Shown: positions 9,617-18,384 of the stretch, piece after piece
Layout of the letters: each line of letters starts with the position of its first letter
Position numbering within the stretch: the first letter of the stretch is position 1
Assembly (NCBI GenBank): GCA_030418115.1
Contig: JAUHQD010000021.1
Location: 1-52,347, forward strand
DNA length: 52,347 nucleotides
Reading direction: 5' to 3'
Source of the DNA: Alteromonadaceae bacterium BrNp21-10
GTDB taxonomy: Bacteria; Pseudomonadota; Gammaproteobacteria; Enterobacterales; Alteromonadaceae
The notes under the pieces: generated by a model
Told to the model about the DNA's origin: nothing
Databases searched by the model: none
Seen by the model: only the letters and a program-made list of their open reading frames with translations
Program-made: the position numbers and the translations under genes

Positions 9617-10378
9617 ATGAGTGAGTTATTAACCCATTTAAAAACCATTCTGTCACGACCGAGTATTTTAAAACCCTATAAGCGGATCTTATTGCTCAGC
9701 CATATGCGCGCTAACACCAGCTTGTTTGGTCATATTTTAGGCAGCAACCCTGAAGTAGAAGGCTACTATGAGTTACATATAGGTTATTACAGCTGGAAAA
9801 GCTTTATCCGCCAAAAATTGCTTTATTTTGCATCACATAGCCCTAAACCATCTGCAAAATTCATGTTCGACAAAGTGCTACATAATGAGCACCACGTCGA
9901 CGCAAATTTATTCAAGCATTCGGACAAACTCATTTTCAGCCTAAGGCACCCCGCGTCCACCATTCCAAGCTTGATGAAACTCTACGACAAAGTCGATCCT
10001 ACGCATGAATATGCAACAGTAGAAGGCGCAACCGCATATTACAGCGAGAGACTCAACGGCTTAATGGCGCTATCCAGTCAGCTTGAAGGTCAATATTACT
10101 TTTTTGAGGCAGAAGACCTTGTTGAACGTCCTGATGAGTTACTCTCATCATTATCAAAATGGCTCAACTTAAAACACCCATTAAGCAAAGAGTACAAAAC
10201 GTTTAATAAAACCGGAGAGAAGAAATCCGGCGATAGTTCAGACAACTTAAAACAAGGTCAAATTGTAAAAAAAGTCGATTCGGAAAAAATTATCGTTAAT
10301 AAAGAAATTCTAAATTCGTATGAGCTTGCCAGACAATCTTTGCGAAATAATAGCTCAGACAATTTCAACATTTCTTAA
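9617..10378 (+). CDS. Sulfotransferase-like protein
   Basis: Probable PAPS-dependent sulfotransferase of 253 residues. The 5'-phosphosulfate loop is the divergent SHMRANTSLFGHILGSNP (residues ~28-45), and the 3'-phosphate site is SLRHPASTIPSL near residue 115. This spacing fits bacterial sulfotransferases. The first loop lacks the usual RSGTT and has RANTS instead. It is encoded four bases after a GT2 gene and likely adds sulfate to the sugar made there. Two other sulfotransferase loci (22070-23059, and the pseudogene at 19624-20660) support a sulfated polymer. Confidence 0.72.
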   Translation: MSELLTHLKTILSRPSILKPYKRILLLSHMRANTSLFGHILGSNPEVEGYYELHIGYYSWKSFIRQKLLYFASHSPKPSAKFMFDKVLHNEHHVDANLFKHSDKLIFSLRHPASTIPSLMKLYDKVDPTHEYATVEGATAYYSERLNGLMALSSQLEGQYYFFEAEDLVERPDELLSSLSKWLNLKHPLSKEYKTFNKTGEKKSGDSSDNLKQGQIVKKVDSEKIIVNKEILNSYELARQSLRNNSSDNFNIS

Positions 10379-10426
10379 ATATAAAAAATGAACGTTATTA
10401 AAATAATATAAATTGGAATGAAGTAA

Positions 10427-12280
10427 ATGCAATACCGTTTCGATATTGATGGTCTAAGGGCTATAGCAATAATTGCGATATTAATATTTCATATTGATCC
10501 AAGATTTGCCGGTGGTTATATCGGTGTAGATATATTTTTCGTCATTTCTGGTTTTTTAATTACTGGAATAATTTGGCGAGATATAGAAAAGAACACTTTT
10601 TCATTTCAACTGTTCTACTTAAAACGTATTCGAAGATTATTCCCCGCATTATTCGGCACCCTTTTATTGTCATTTATTTTCGTTATATTTTTTGGCCTAA
10701 ATAGCGAAATTGAAATGTTTGGTAAAAGCACATTATCTTCATTATTTTATATATCTAATGTCTTTTTTTATACTCAGAATGACTATTTCGACAGTGATTT
10801 AGAATTAAATCCGCTATTACACACTTGGTCTTTATCTGTAGAAGAACAATTTTACTTAATTTTCCCTATATTTCTTTTTTGGTTATTTAAGAGAAAAACT
10901 AATTCCTTTTTTTACCTTTCGGTATTCTTCCTGCTTTCACTAGCACTAAGTGAATATTTGGTGCATTTAGACAAGTCCGCAGCTTTTTTCCTTTCTCCTT
11001 CTCGATTTTGGCAGTTCTTAACAGGGTCATTTATAGCTATTTATTTCACACGAAAAAAATTAACACCGTTTGTGTGTGAAACCTTATCAATATTGGGGCT
11101 TGCCGCACTCACTATTAGTTTACTGACCATCTCTGAAATAACTCCATTTCCAGGGCTCAATGCCCTGTTACCAACCGCAGGAACGGCTTTACTCATAATT
11201 GGAGGAATAAATAATAGTACTTGGACTTACAAAGCGCTTGCTTCTCCCGTCCCTAAATTTTTAGGGAACATTTCTTATTCACTTTACCTGTGGCATTGGC
11301 CCATTATTGTTTTTTATAAGATATCCATTAGCCCTAGTTTAATCAGCCACGATAAAGTTATTATTTTCTGTCTTGCAATATTAGCTGGTTATTTAAGCTG
11401 GAAGCTGATTGAACAGCCCACGGCTAAGATCTCAGTGTCTAATAAAAAAGGACAACTGTTAGGTTACTCAATGTTATCAATAGCTGCATTATCAGTTGTT
11501 AGCGTGCTAGCAATTAGCACCTCGTCTTTTAAATCTTCAGATCAAGCACATATTGAAAGCTATCTAAATTACAAAATGAAAGCACGAATCGGAACGTGTT
11601 TTTTAACCTCGGGTTATGATGATGTTAGTTTTTTTAACGAGGAGGAGTGCATTAAAACAGGTGAAACTAAAAATGTTTTACTGATTGGCGATAGCCATGC
11701 TGCACAATATTACAGCGCTTTAAAATCTTTATATCCGACGTTTAATATCTCCCAAATTAACGCATCGGGATGCAGGCCAGTAGTAGAATTTACCGATGTA
11801 AAATACTGCCGCAGGTTAATGGAAAAGGCGTTTACAACTTATATACCTGGTAATGACTTTGACATAATTTTGATCGCTGGACGATGGCTTGCCAATGACA
11901 TTATTCCACTCGAAAAGACAATTCACTATTTTGACAATAGCACGAGTCAAATCATGATTTTGGGCCCAGTCATTGAATATAATCAGCCCTTGCCAATGTT
12001 ACTAGCAAGGTTCGGCAGTTCGGCCGTTGGTGAAAAACCCCAAATAACCATTGCAAGGCAGTGGGACGAACGCACATCCATTAATGACCAAATAAAACAA
12101 ATAACTAACGGTACATCCGTACAATTTGCATCCATTATTGATGCTATGTGCTCAAATGAAACGTGCATCACCATCACTAAAGAGGGGGTGCCAATACAAT
12201 CAGATCAAAGCCACTTAACTGAAGAAGGCGCAACACTCTTATTGAGACGTATATTTGATGACAATCTTGAGTTACGATAA
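10427..12280 (+). CDS. Acyltransferase-3 / SGNH fusion (OafA-like sugar O-acetyltransferase)
   Basis: A 617-residue inner-membrane protein. Residues ~1-380 form the ten-helix acyltransferase-3 domain, starting FDIDGLRAIAIIAILIFH and followed by GGYIGVDIFFVISGFLI and LLHTWSLSVEEQFYL. Residues ~400-617 form a periplasmic SGNH esterase-type domain with VLLIGDSHAAQYY (Ser423) and DQSH (Asp593, His596). This layout is that of O-antigen acetyltransferases such as OafA: acetyl groups are carried across the membrane and transferred to the sugar outside. The gene starts 48 bases after the sulfotransferase gene, with AATGAAG-like purines before the ATG. Confidence 0.9.
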   Translation: MQYRFDIDGLRAIAIIAILIFHIDPRFAGGYIGVDIFFVISGFLITGIIWRDIEKNTFSFQLFYLKRIRRLFPALFGTLLLSFIFVIFFGLNSEIEMFGKSTLSSLFYISNVFFYTQNDYFDSDLELNPLLHTWSLSVEEQFYLIFPIFLFWLFKRKTNSFFYLSVFFLLSLALSEYLVHLDKSAAFFLSPSRFWQFLTGSFIAIYFTRKKLTPFVCETLSILGLAALTISLLTISEITPFPGLNALLPTAGTALLIIGGINNSTWTYKALASPVPKFLGNISYSLYLWHWPIIVFYKISISPSLISHDKVIIFCLAILAGYLSWKLIEQPTAKISVSNKKGQLLGYSMLSIAALSVVSVLAISTSSFKSSDQAHIESYLNYKMKARIGTCFLTSGYDDVSFFNEEECIKTGETKNVLLIGDSHAAQYYSALKSLYPTFNISQINASGCRPVVEFTDVKYCRRLMEKAFTTYIPGNDFDIILIAGRWLANDIIPLEKTIHYFDNSTSQIMILGPVIEYNQPLPMLLARFGSSAVGEKPQITIARQWDERTSINDQIKQITNGTSVQFASIIDAMCSNETCITITKEGVPIQSDQSHLTEEGATLLLRRIFDDNLELR

Positions 12281-12337
12281 TCCCATCGCTAGTACAATTT
12301 AAAATAATAACAACACAATTTACGGATAATAATATCA

Positions 12338-13297
12338 ATGAAACTGATTGTTCAAATTCCTTGCTATAACGAAGAGCAAACGCTACCAGCCACGTTTGAG
12401 GATATCCCTAAAACTATTGATGGCATTGATATTGTTGAAATCATGATCATTGATGACGGATCTACCGACAAAACCATTGAAGTTGCCAAAAAACTCGGCG
12501 TTCATCACATAGTGGTAAACAAATGCAACCGTGGATTAGCCCGTACGTTTAGAACCGGATTAAATGAGTGCTTAAAGTTAGGCGCCGATATTATTGTTAA
12601 TACCGATGGCGACAACCAATATGCCGGCTGGGACATACCTAAGCTCATCCAACCTATTTTAGATGGCAAAGCAGATGTAGTAGTAGGCGATAGAAACACA
12701 AGCGATGTCGCACATTTCTCACCACTTAAAAAATTACTGCAAAAAGTCGGTAGCAGTGTAGTACGCCGATTATCTGGTGTAAGAGTGCCTGATGCCGTTA
12801 GTGGATTTAGAGCCTATAGCCGAGAAGCCGCCTTACAACTTAATATTGTTTCACCATTTAGTTACACCATTGAAGCGTTAATACAGGCTGGCAAAAAACA
12901 CATGGCAGTAGCCAGTGTGCCGGTAGAAACCAACGCAAAAACACGAGAATCTCGACTTTTCAAAAGTATTCCGCAATTTATAGAGCGTCAAGTCACTACC
13001 ATTGTGCGCATGTACACTATGTACCAACCGTTAAAAGTCTTCTTTTTTATCGGCTTGATATTATCAACACTCGGATTACTACCGATTTTAAGATTTATGT
13101 ATTTTTATTTTACCGGCGATGGGTCTGGACATATTCAATCCCTTGTTATTGGTGGCACATTATTCATTCTTGGTATTATTACCTTCTTAATTGCCTTATT
13201 GGCCGATTTAATGAACTTTAACCGACAGCTCATTGAGCAGACTTTAGAGAAAGTTAAAAGAATCGAATTAGAACAACAAAAACAATTAAAAAAATAA
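12338..13297 (+). CDS. Glycosyltransferase family 2, polyprenyl-phosphate type
   Basis: A 319-residue enzyme with a GT2 domain at residues 1-220: LIVQIPCYNEEQTLPATF, MIIDDGSTDKT, VNTDGDNQYAG, then DAVSGFRAYSREAA. Two hydrophobic helices follow at ~232-260 and ~268-295. This architecture matches dolichol/undecaprenyl-phosphate hexosyltransferases (DPM1/GtrB-like) and their close relatives. It could load a sugar onto undecaprenyl phosphate for periplasmic transfer, or act directly on the lipid-linked chain. A GGA sequence precedes the ATG. The next gene starts seven bases after its stop. Confidence 0.85.
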   Translation: MKLIVQIPCYNEEQTLPATFEDIPKTIDGIDIVEIMIIDDGSTDKTIEVAKKLGVHHIVVNKCNRGLARTFRTGLNECLKLGADIIVNTDGDNQYAGWDIPKLIQPILDGKADVVVGDRNTSDVAHFSPLKKLLQKVGSSVVRRLSGVRVPDAVSGFRAYSREAALQLNIVSPFSYTIEALIQAGKKHMAVASVPVETNAKTRESRLFKSIPQFIERQVTTIVRMYTMYQPLKVFFFIGLILSTLGLLPILRFMYFYFTGDGSGHIQSLVIGGTLFILGIITFLIALLADLMNFNRQLIEQTLEKVKRIELEQQKQLKK

Positions 13298-13304
13298 CCA
13301 CTCA

Positions 13305-14540
13305 ATGAAAATACTGATAGTGACATCAAACTACCCAAGATGGATGGGTGACACCACAACACCATTTGTGCATAATTTTGCTAGGGAGCTAGTAAAACAA
13401 AACATTCAGGTTAGGGTTCTAGCTCCTCATTATGAAGGAGCTCAAACTAAGGAATCCATGGATGGTGTTGAAGTTAGGCGTTTTCGTTATTGGTTACCCT
13501 TACGCGGGCAAACAGTCTGTTATCAAGGTGGTGCTTTAGGCAACCTCAAGAAAAGTCCACTCAATAAACTTAAATTACCTATTCTAGTGCTGTGCGAATT
13601 ATTAGCGCTGCTTAAAGAAGTTATTAGTTATAAACCAGATTGGGTTAATTCACATTGGTTAATTCCTCAAGGTTTTGTTGCATCCATTGTGTGTAAATTA
13701 ACTGGCACAAAACATATCGCAACAGTACATGGTGGAGATGTTTTCGCATTAAACAGTAATATTCTTTTAATGTTTAAGCGCTTTGTCATTAATACTGCGG
13801 ACAAAGTAACAGTGAATAGTTCTGTTACCGAGGCCAAGGTTAAAAAAATTGCCCCAATGACCAGCACGCCTATTGTTCGCATTCCAACAGGTATACTACC
13901 AGCCCCTAAGTGCTCTATTGAGAATGTACAATTACTTAGGCAATCGTTGCAACAAACAGCCGATGAAAAACTAATCTTATTCGTGGGACGTCTTTCCGAA
14001 GAAAAAGGGGTCGGTGATGCAATAAAAGCCCTTAAAATTGTACGAGACAAAGAACTACATGCCAGACTCATTATCGTGGGTGAAGGCCATGATAAAGCAA
14101 CGTTTATAGCTTTAACTCAGTCACTCAAACTGAATGAATACGTTAATTTTATTGGATGGGTAGATAGTAAAGAGATCTACCCCTACTTTAGAGCATGCGA
14201 TGTTTTTGTTGGCCCATCTAAACAAGCCGAAAGTGGCTGGATAGAAGCGCAAGGGTTAACGTTTGTAGAAGCCATGTTGGCTGGATGCCCTGTGATTGGT
14301 TCAAACAGCGGTGGTATTCCCGATGCAGTTCAGAATGGCAAAACTGGTTGGTTAGTTGAACCCAATAACCCTGTGGCATTACAAAATGCCATTTCACTTG
14401 TATTAACTAGTTCACAAAGTGAACTTGAACAAATCACTCACTACGCACAAAAATTTGCCGAAGATAATTACATCATCTCAAATGTTGTGAATACTTTTAT
14501 CAGCAATACTTTTCAACGCACCAATGAAGGTGCCAAGTGA
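13305..14540 (+). CDS. Glycosyltransferase family 4
   Basis: A GT-B fold retaining glycosyltransferase of 411 residues. The N-terminus VTSNYPRWMGDTTTPFVHNFA is typical of the family. The C-terminal domain has FVGRLSEEKGVGDAIKA and the EX7E site (EAQGLTFVEAM), followed by GCPVIGSNSGGIPD. It is probably a peripheral inner-membrane enzyme adding one sugar to the lipid-linked repeat. Its stop codon overlaps the GTG start of the next gene (GTGA), a sign of coupled translation through the 13305-16295 run. Confidence 0.9.
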   Translation: MKILIVTSNYPRWMGDTTTPFVHNFARELVKQNIQVRVLAPHYEGAQTKESMDGVEVRRFRYWLPLRGQTVCYQGGALGNLKKSPLNKLKLPILVLCELLALLKEVISYKPDWVNSHWLIPQGFVASIVCKLTGTKHIATVHGGDVFALNSNILLMFKRFVINTADKVTVNSSVTEAKVKKIAPMTSTPIVRIPTGILPAPKCSIENVQLLRQSLQQTADEKLILFVGRLSEEKGVGDAIKALKIVRDKELHARLIIVGEGHDKATFIALTQSLKLNEYVNFIGWVDSKEIYPYFRACDVFVGPSKQAESGWIEAQGLTFVEAMLAGCPVIGSNSGGIPDAVQNGKTGWLVEPNNPVALQNAISLVLTSSQSELEQITHYAQKFAEDNYIISNVVNTFISNTFQRTNEGAK

Positions 14541-15463
14541 GTTGTGATGTCGATAAACCTACTGTTAGTTTTGTCGTGCCAGTATTTAACAGTAGCGAAC
14601 AAGCCAAAAAACTGGCTGCTAGACTTACAGGTTTTTCAAACATTGATAAATGTGAAATTATCTTTGTAGATGATGGCTCTACTGATGCTTTAGTAAGTTC
14701 AAGCTTGCCAGAATCGATAAAACTCGTTTCTTTACAAGTCAATCGTGGTCGTGCCATTGCCCGTAATGAAGGTATAAACAAATGTACGGGAGAATATATT
14801 CATTTTCTAGATGTCGACTGTATCCCTGCAGATGACTATATTACAAAGTTGCTTGAACAAACCGCAAAATCAATCGATGTGGTTTTTGGTCACTTAGAGT
14901 TTCAGTGTGATGATATTTTCTACCAAAACTTCGAAAATGATAACCAGCTAGTGCGAGCAAAAGGAGAATGTAATTGGGAGTTGGTTCAAAGCTCGGCTTG
15001 TTTGTTAGTTAAAAAGGATCTGGTTTTAGCAATTGAAGGTTTTAGTAAAAAATTCAACCGATATGGCTTTGAAGACCGAGATTTTTTAATTCGCTTAAAA
15101 CAACGTTTTCCAAATGCTAGTTTTGCTTATGTGAAAGCGTTAACTGTTTACCACAAAGACGAATTAACCCTCGATAGCTTTTTATCAAAGTTTTATGCAT
15201 CGGGTAAATACAGTGCGCCAATCCTCAGAAAAGCGCACCCAATTGCCTATTCCCAGTCGGCTTATGCAAAAGTCGACGTAAATACTTCGAATATATTTTC
15301 TAAAATCCCTAAATTTTTACAGATGCTTTTTATAACTATCACAACCCCGGTTTTAAAAGGCATATTTCACCTAAGTCCAGATACTGCAAAATTAAAAGTA
15401 TTAACGTTTAAAGCTCTAAAAGGTTTGGCATTTTTAAAGGGAACAATTAATGAGGGAAAATAA
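14537..15463 (+). CDS. Glycosyltransferase family 2
   Basis: A 308-residue GT-A enzyme. The core motifs are VSFVVPVFNSSEQAKKLA, IIFVDDGSTD, NRGRAIARNEGI and the metal-binding FLDVDC near residue 93. A late NRYGFEDRDFLIRL segment contains the ED motif common in GT2 acceptor sites. GTG at 14537 is the best start because it sits in the stop codon of the previous gene and brings the first motif close to the N-terminus. The end overlaps the next gene by 14 bases. The sugar specificity is unknown. Confidence 0.88.
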   Translation: MSCDVDKPTVSFVVPVFNSSEQAKKLAARLTGFSNIDKCEIIFVDDGSTDALVSSSLPESIKLVSLQVNRGRAIARNEGINKCTGEYIHFLDVDCIPADDYITKLLEQTAKSIDVVFGHLEFQCDDIFYQNFENDNQLVRAKGECNWELVQSSACLLVKKDLVLAIEGFSKKFNRYGFEDRDFLIRLKQRFPNASFAYVKALTVYHKDELTLDSFLSKFYASGKYSAPILRKAHPIAYSQSAYAKVDVNTSNIFSKIPKFLQMLFITITTPVLKGIFHLSPDTAKLKVLTFKALKGLAFLKGTINEGK

Positions 15464-16295
15464 GCTGGAACACTTCCCTTTGGTTAGTGTATATATTACC
15501 ACCAAAAATCGTCCTGAAATGTTACAAAGGGCGATAAACTCAGTCTTGGATCAAACCTATCCCAATGTAGAAATTATTGTTAGCGATGATGGTTCAACTG
15601 ATGAAACACCAGACGTAATGGCTAAGCTAGTAGAGCAAAACGATAACATTGTTTACTTGAGGTCTGATGTATCTAAAGGGGCCTGCCACGCAAGAAATAA
15701 AGCGATACGCCAAGCAAAAGGAATTTATGTAACAGGCTTAGACGATGATGATAGATTTACACCAGTCAGAATCGCAGATTTTGTTAGAGCATACTCAGAA
15801 AATGTGTCTTTTCTGTTTTCACTGAATTATCACTATGATGGTGAAAAATATAGTCCTAGTCATTACTACAATAGGATAGTCACCAAAGATGATATATTTA
15901 GACGCAACTATATAGGCAATCAAATCTTTGTAAAAAAACAGACGCTTGTAGATAACAATATATTTTTCGATGAAGCCTTTCCTGCTTGGCAAGATTACGA
16001 CTTTTTCACCAACTTATTATGTCAGGTAGGCCCAGCTAAGCGTGTATATAGTCGTAGTTATATAACTCATACCGATCACGAAAAAAACCGAATTACCAAT
16101 CCCAAAAGAATTCTAGCGGGTTACCGACTTTATTATAAAAAGTATGTGCGTTACATGAGCAAAAGCCAACGTGTTTCTCTGGCCGTAAATTTAATGGTTT
16201 TGTCGGGAAAGCCTATCCCAGTTACGCTTAAAAAGCTTTGTGTTAAATATGCTCGCGTATGGGACTTATACAGAATAATTAAGAACGGAAAATAG
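15450..16295 (+). CDS. Glycosyltransferase family 2
   Basis: A 281-residue GT-A enzyme starting at ATG 15450, inside the preceding gene. A GGGAA-like purine run lies just upstream. Motifs are VSVYITTKNRPEMLQRAINS, IIVSDDGSTDETPD, GACHARNKAI and GLDDDDRF (metal binding). The C-terminal part has PAWQDYDFFTNLL as the probable acceptor loop. It sits in an overlapping string of glycosyltransferase genes, so it probably adds a neighbouring residue of the same repeat unit. No signal or membrane segment is visible. Confidence 0.88.
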   Translation: MRENKLEHFPLVSVYITTKNRPEMLQRAINSVLDQTYPNVEIIVSDDGSTDETPDVMAKLVEQNDNIVYLRSDVSKGACHARNKAIRQAKGIYVTGLDDDDRFTPVRIADFVRAYSENVSFLFSLNYHYDGEKYSPSHYYNRIVTKDDIFRRNYIGNQIFVKKQTLVDNNIFFDEAFPAWQDYDFFTNLLCQVGPAKRVYSRSYITHTDHEKNRITNPKRILAGYRLYYKKYVRYMSKSQRVSLAVNLMVLSGKPIPVTLKKLCVKYARVWDLYRIIKNGK

Positions 16296-16305
16296 GGATT
16301 TGTTC

Positions 16306-17211
16306 ATGAAGCCTGATATATCAATAGTTATCCCTGTATTTAACGATTACGCGAGACTGCATTTATGTTTACAAGCATTAGTAACGCAAACGGGCGAGCA
16401 TGCAATAGAGATCATCGTCATCGACAATGGCTCAACAAAGATTGATCAGTCAATCGTTAAACAATATCAAGCGCTTCCACAGGTCCAATTTATTTCTGAA
16501 ACCAAGGCAGGCTCATATGCTGCAAGAAATAAAGGACTAGATGATTGTACTGCGGATATCATCGCCTTTACCGACAGTGACTGTATTCCTAGTGAAAACT
16601 GGATATCCACAGCACTGACTATATTTGAGAATCAAAAAGTCGACCTTGTTGCAGGTAATATACATGTTTTTACAACATCCAATGCAACTCAAACCCTATT
16701 AGAAACATATGAAACTGTATTGGCCTTCCCACAAAAAGAGAATGCACGCCTTGGTCGTTCTGTTACTGCTAACTTGATAATGCGTAAGACTGTTTTAGAT
16801 AAAATAGGCAAATTCAAAGATGATTCTTTTTCTGGTGCCGACCATGAATATACAGGCCGAGCAGTGGCTCAAGGTTTTAATTTAATCTATGGCCAAGATT
16901 GTATTGTTGCGCACCCAACTAGAAGCAAAATGTCACAAATGCGCCAAAAGTTAAGACGCACCGTAGGCGGTTTTTATAGGTTGCGTAAGGAAGATTCATC
17001 GATGGCAGCCAAACTATCTTGGAAGTCTATTTTATTTGACTTACCTCCTCCCCTAAACGCATGGAGAGAAGCTGATGAAAGAAAATCAGAGCTTAATCTG
17101 ACTACTAAGCAAATGGCAAAAGTGATGTTGGTGGCATATCACAACAAACTCTACCGTGGATGGTTAAAAGTAAGACTTAAATTAGGTTTAACTGGATTTA
17201 TAGAAAGGTAA
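16306..17211 (+). CDS. Glycosyltransferase family 2
   Basis: A GT-A enzyme of about 301 residues. The frame opens at a TTG (16300), but the ATG at 16306 is preferred: it has AGGGA upstream and begins MKPDISIVIPVFNDYARLHL. Other motifs are IIVIDNGSTK, AGSYAARNKGL and AFTDSDCIPSENW, a DxD-type metal site. The ADHEYTGRA segment is the likely acceptor loop. It is similar in layout to the next GT2 at 17437, which suggests an old duplication, though the two differ throughout. A 225-base gap follows. Confidence 0.87.
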   Translation: MKPDISIVIPVFNDYARLHLCLQALVTQTGEHAIEIIVIDNGSTKIDQSIVKQYQALPQVQFISETKAGSYAARNKGLDDCTADIIAFTDSDCIPSENWISTALTIFENQKVDLVAGNIHVFTTSNATQTLLETYETVLAFPQKENARLGRSVTANLIMRKTVLDKIGKFKDDSFSGADHEYTGRAVAQGFNLIYGQDCIVAHPTRSKMSQMRQKLRRTVGGFYRLRKEDSSMAAKLSWKSILFDLPPPLNAWREADERKSELNLTTKQMAKVMLVAYHNKLYRGWLKVRLKLGLTGFIER

Positions 17212-17436
17212 AGTGACTGTAATAGCCATACATGCTGATAAGCAGATATAAGTATTAACAAGTAATAACGTGATTTATTATTTAACCAGGCTACAAGATT
17301 TATTGATAAAAGATATCGGGTAGGCAATGTTTTATCGGCGCAATAGTAGCTTTAATTTTACATTAAGATGAATTCAACAAACTCATTTGCATATGTTTAG
17401 TTTAAGTACAGGCCAAAGCTATGGAAGATTAAAGTA

Positions 17437-18327
17437 ATGGAAAAAAATGTTGAGTTTTCAATCATTATTCCCGTTTTAAATGATTACGAGTCAATAAAAA
17501 CAACGATTCAAGCTATTCGAGAGCAAGAGTTTGAAGGGCGCTTTGAGATTATCGTTGTCGATAATGGGTCAAGCGATGGCAGTGCTTTATGGCTCGAACA
17601 GCAGACTGATATACAGTTTTTAATGCAAAAAGACTATCCCGGAAGTCCATATTCTTGCAGAAACTTAGGTATTGATATAGCTAAAGGGGATTACATTATC
17701 CTGTTGGATGCTACTTGCACGCCCTCTAAGCAATGGTTAGAAAGTGGACGAAAGTATATTAAAGAAACCTCCAGTTTACTATTTGGCGGAGGAGTTAAAT
17801 TTAACTACTGCGGAAAAGTAACAGCGGGTAAAATTTTTGATTCTGTCACTAATGTTCAAATGAAACTTTCTATAGAGAAAAAGCAACAAGCTAAAACCGC
17901 AAACTTATGGGTACATAAGGTTTTGTTTGAAAAATTTGGTAAGTTTCGAGATGGAGTTCGCTCAGGCGAAGATGTGCGGTGGACATCCCATTGCACTGCC
18001 AATGGACAGCCTATTAGTTATTGCGAAGAAGCAAAAGTACTAAAGCTTGCCAGAGGGGCTACAGCGCTTTTTATTAAGCAAGTACGTGTTGGTAAGGGGC
18101 AGGTGGGAATCTGGAATACTCAAGGTAAAACCAGTGCCAATTTACTGCGTAGTTTTAAGTTGCTCAAACCCATGAGAAAATCAACCTTGGATAGTTTAGT
18201 ACAACGGTGTGAAGATTTTCACATAGCAGGTTGGATGTATTTTAAGGTTTATTGTGTCTCATATTTCTCCGGATTAGCGACCTTGTTTGGCAACTTTATT
18301 GGCTTACTAAAATGGCGAAAAAGTTAA
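17437..18327 (+). CDS. Glycosyltransferase family 2 (divergent metal site)
   Basis: A 296-residue GT2-type protein. It begins FSIIIPVLNDYESIKTTIQA and has IIVVDNGSSDGSALWLEQQ and SPYSCRNLGIDIAKGDYI. The usual DxD position reads LLDATCTP, so one acidic residue of the metal site is replaced. The SGEDVRWTSH segment supplies the acceptor-side ED motif. It could be a working enzyme with altered metal use or a weakened paralogue of the preceding GT2. It begins 225 bases after that gene; this spacer shows no clear promoter or terminator. Confidence 0.8.
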   Translation: MEKNVEFSIIIPVLNDYESIKTTIQAIREQEFEGRFEIIVVDNGSSDGSALWLEQQTDIQFLMQKDYPGSPYSCRNLGIDIAKGDYIILLDATCTPSKQWLESGRKYIKETSSLLFGGGVKFNYCGKVTAGKIFDSVTNVQMKLSIEKKQQAKTANLWVHKVLFEKFGKFRDGVRSGEDVRWTSHCTANGQPISYCEEAKVLKLARGATALFIKQVRVGKGQVGIWNTQGKTSANLLRSFKLLKPMRKSTLDSLVQRCEDFHIAGWMYFKVYCVSYFSGLATLFGNFIGLLKWRKS

Positions 18328-18384
18328 AATTAACAAACGTTAAAATCTACAAAGTCACTATTTTAAGGATCATAATTTCATAAT

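Noticed and set aside
13667-14071. A 134-codon minus-strand frame.
   Set aside because: It is antisense to the GT4 gene at 13305-14540; its sequence is a mirror of that gene's codon use.
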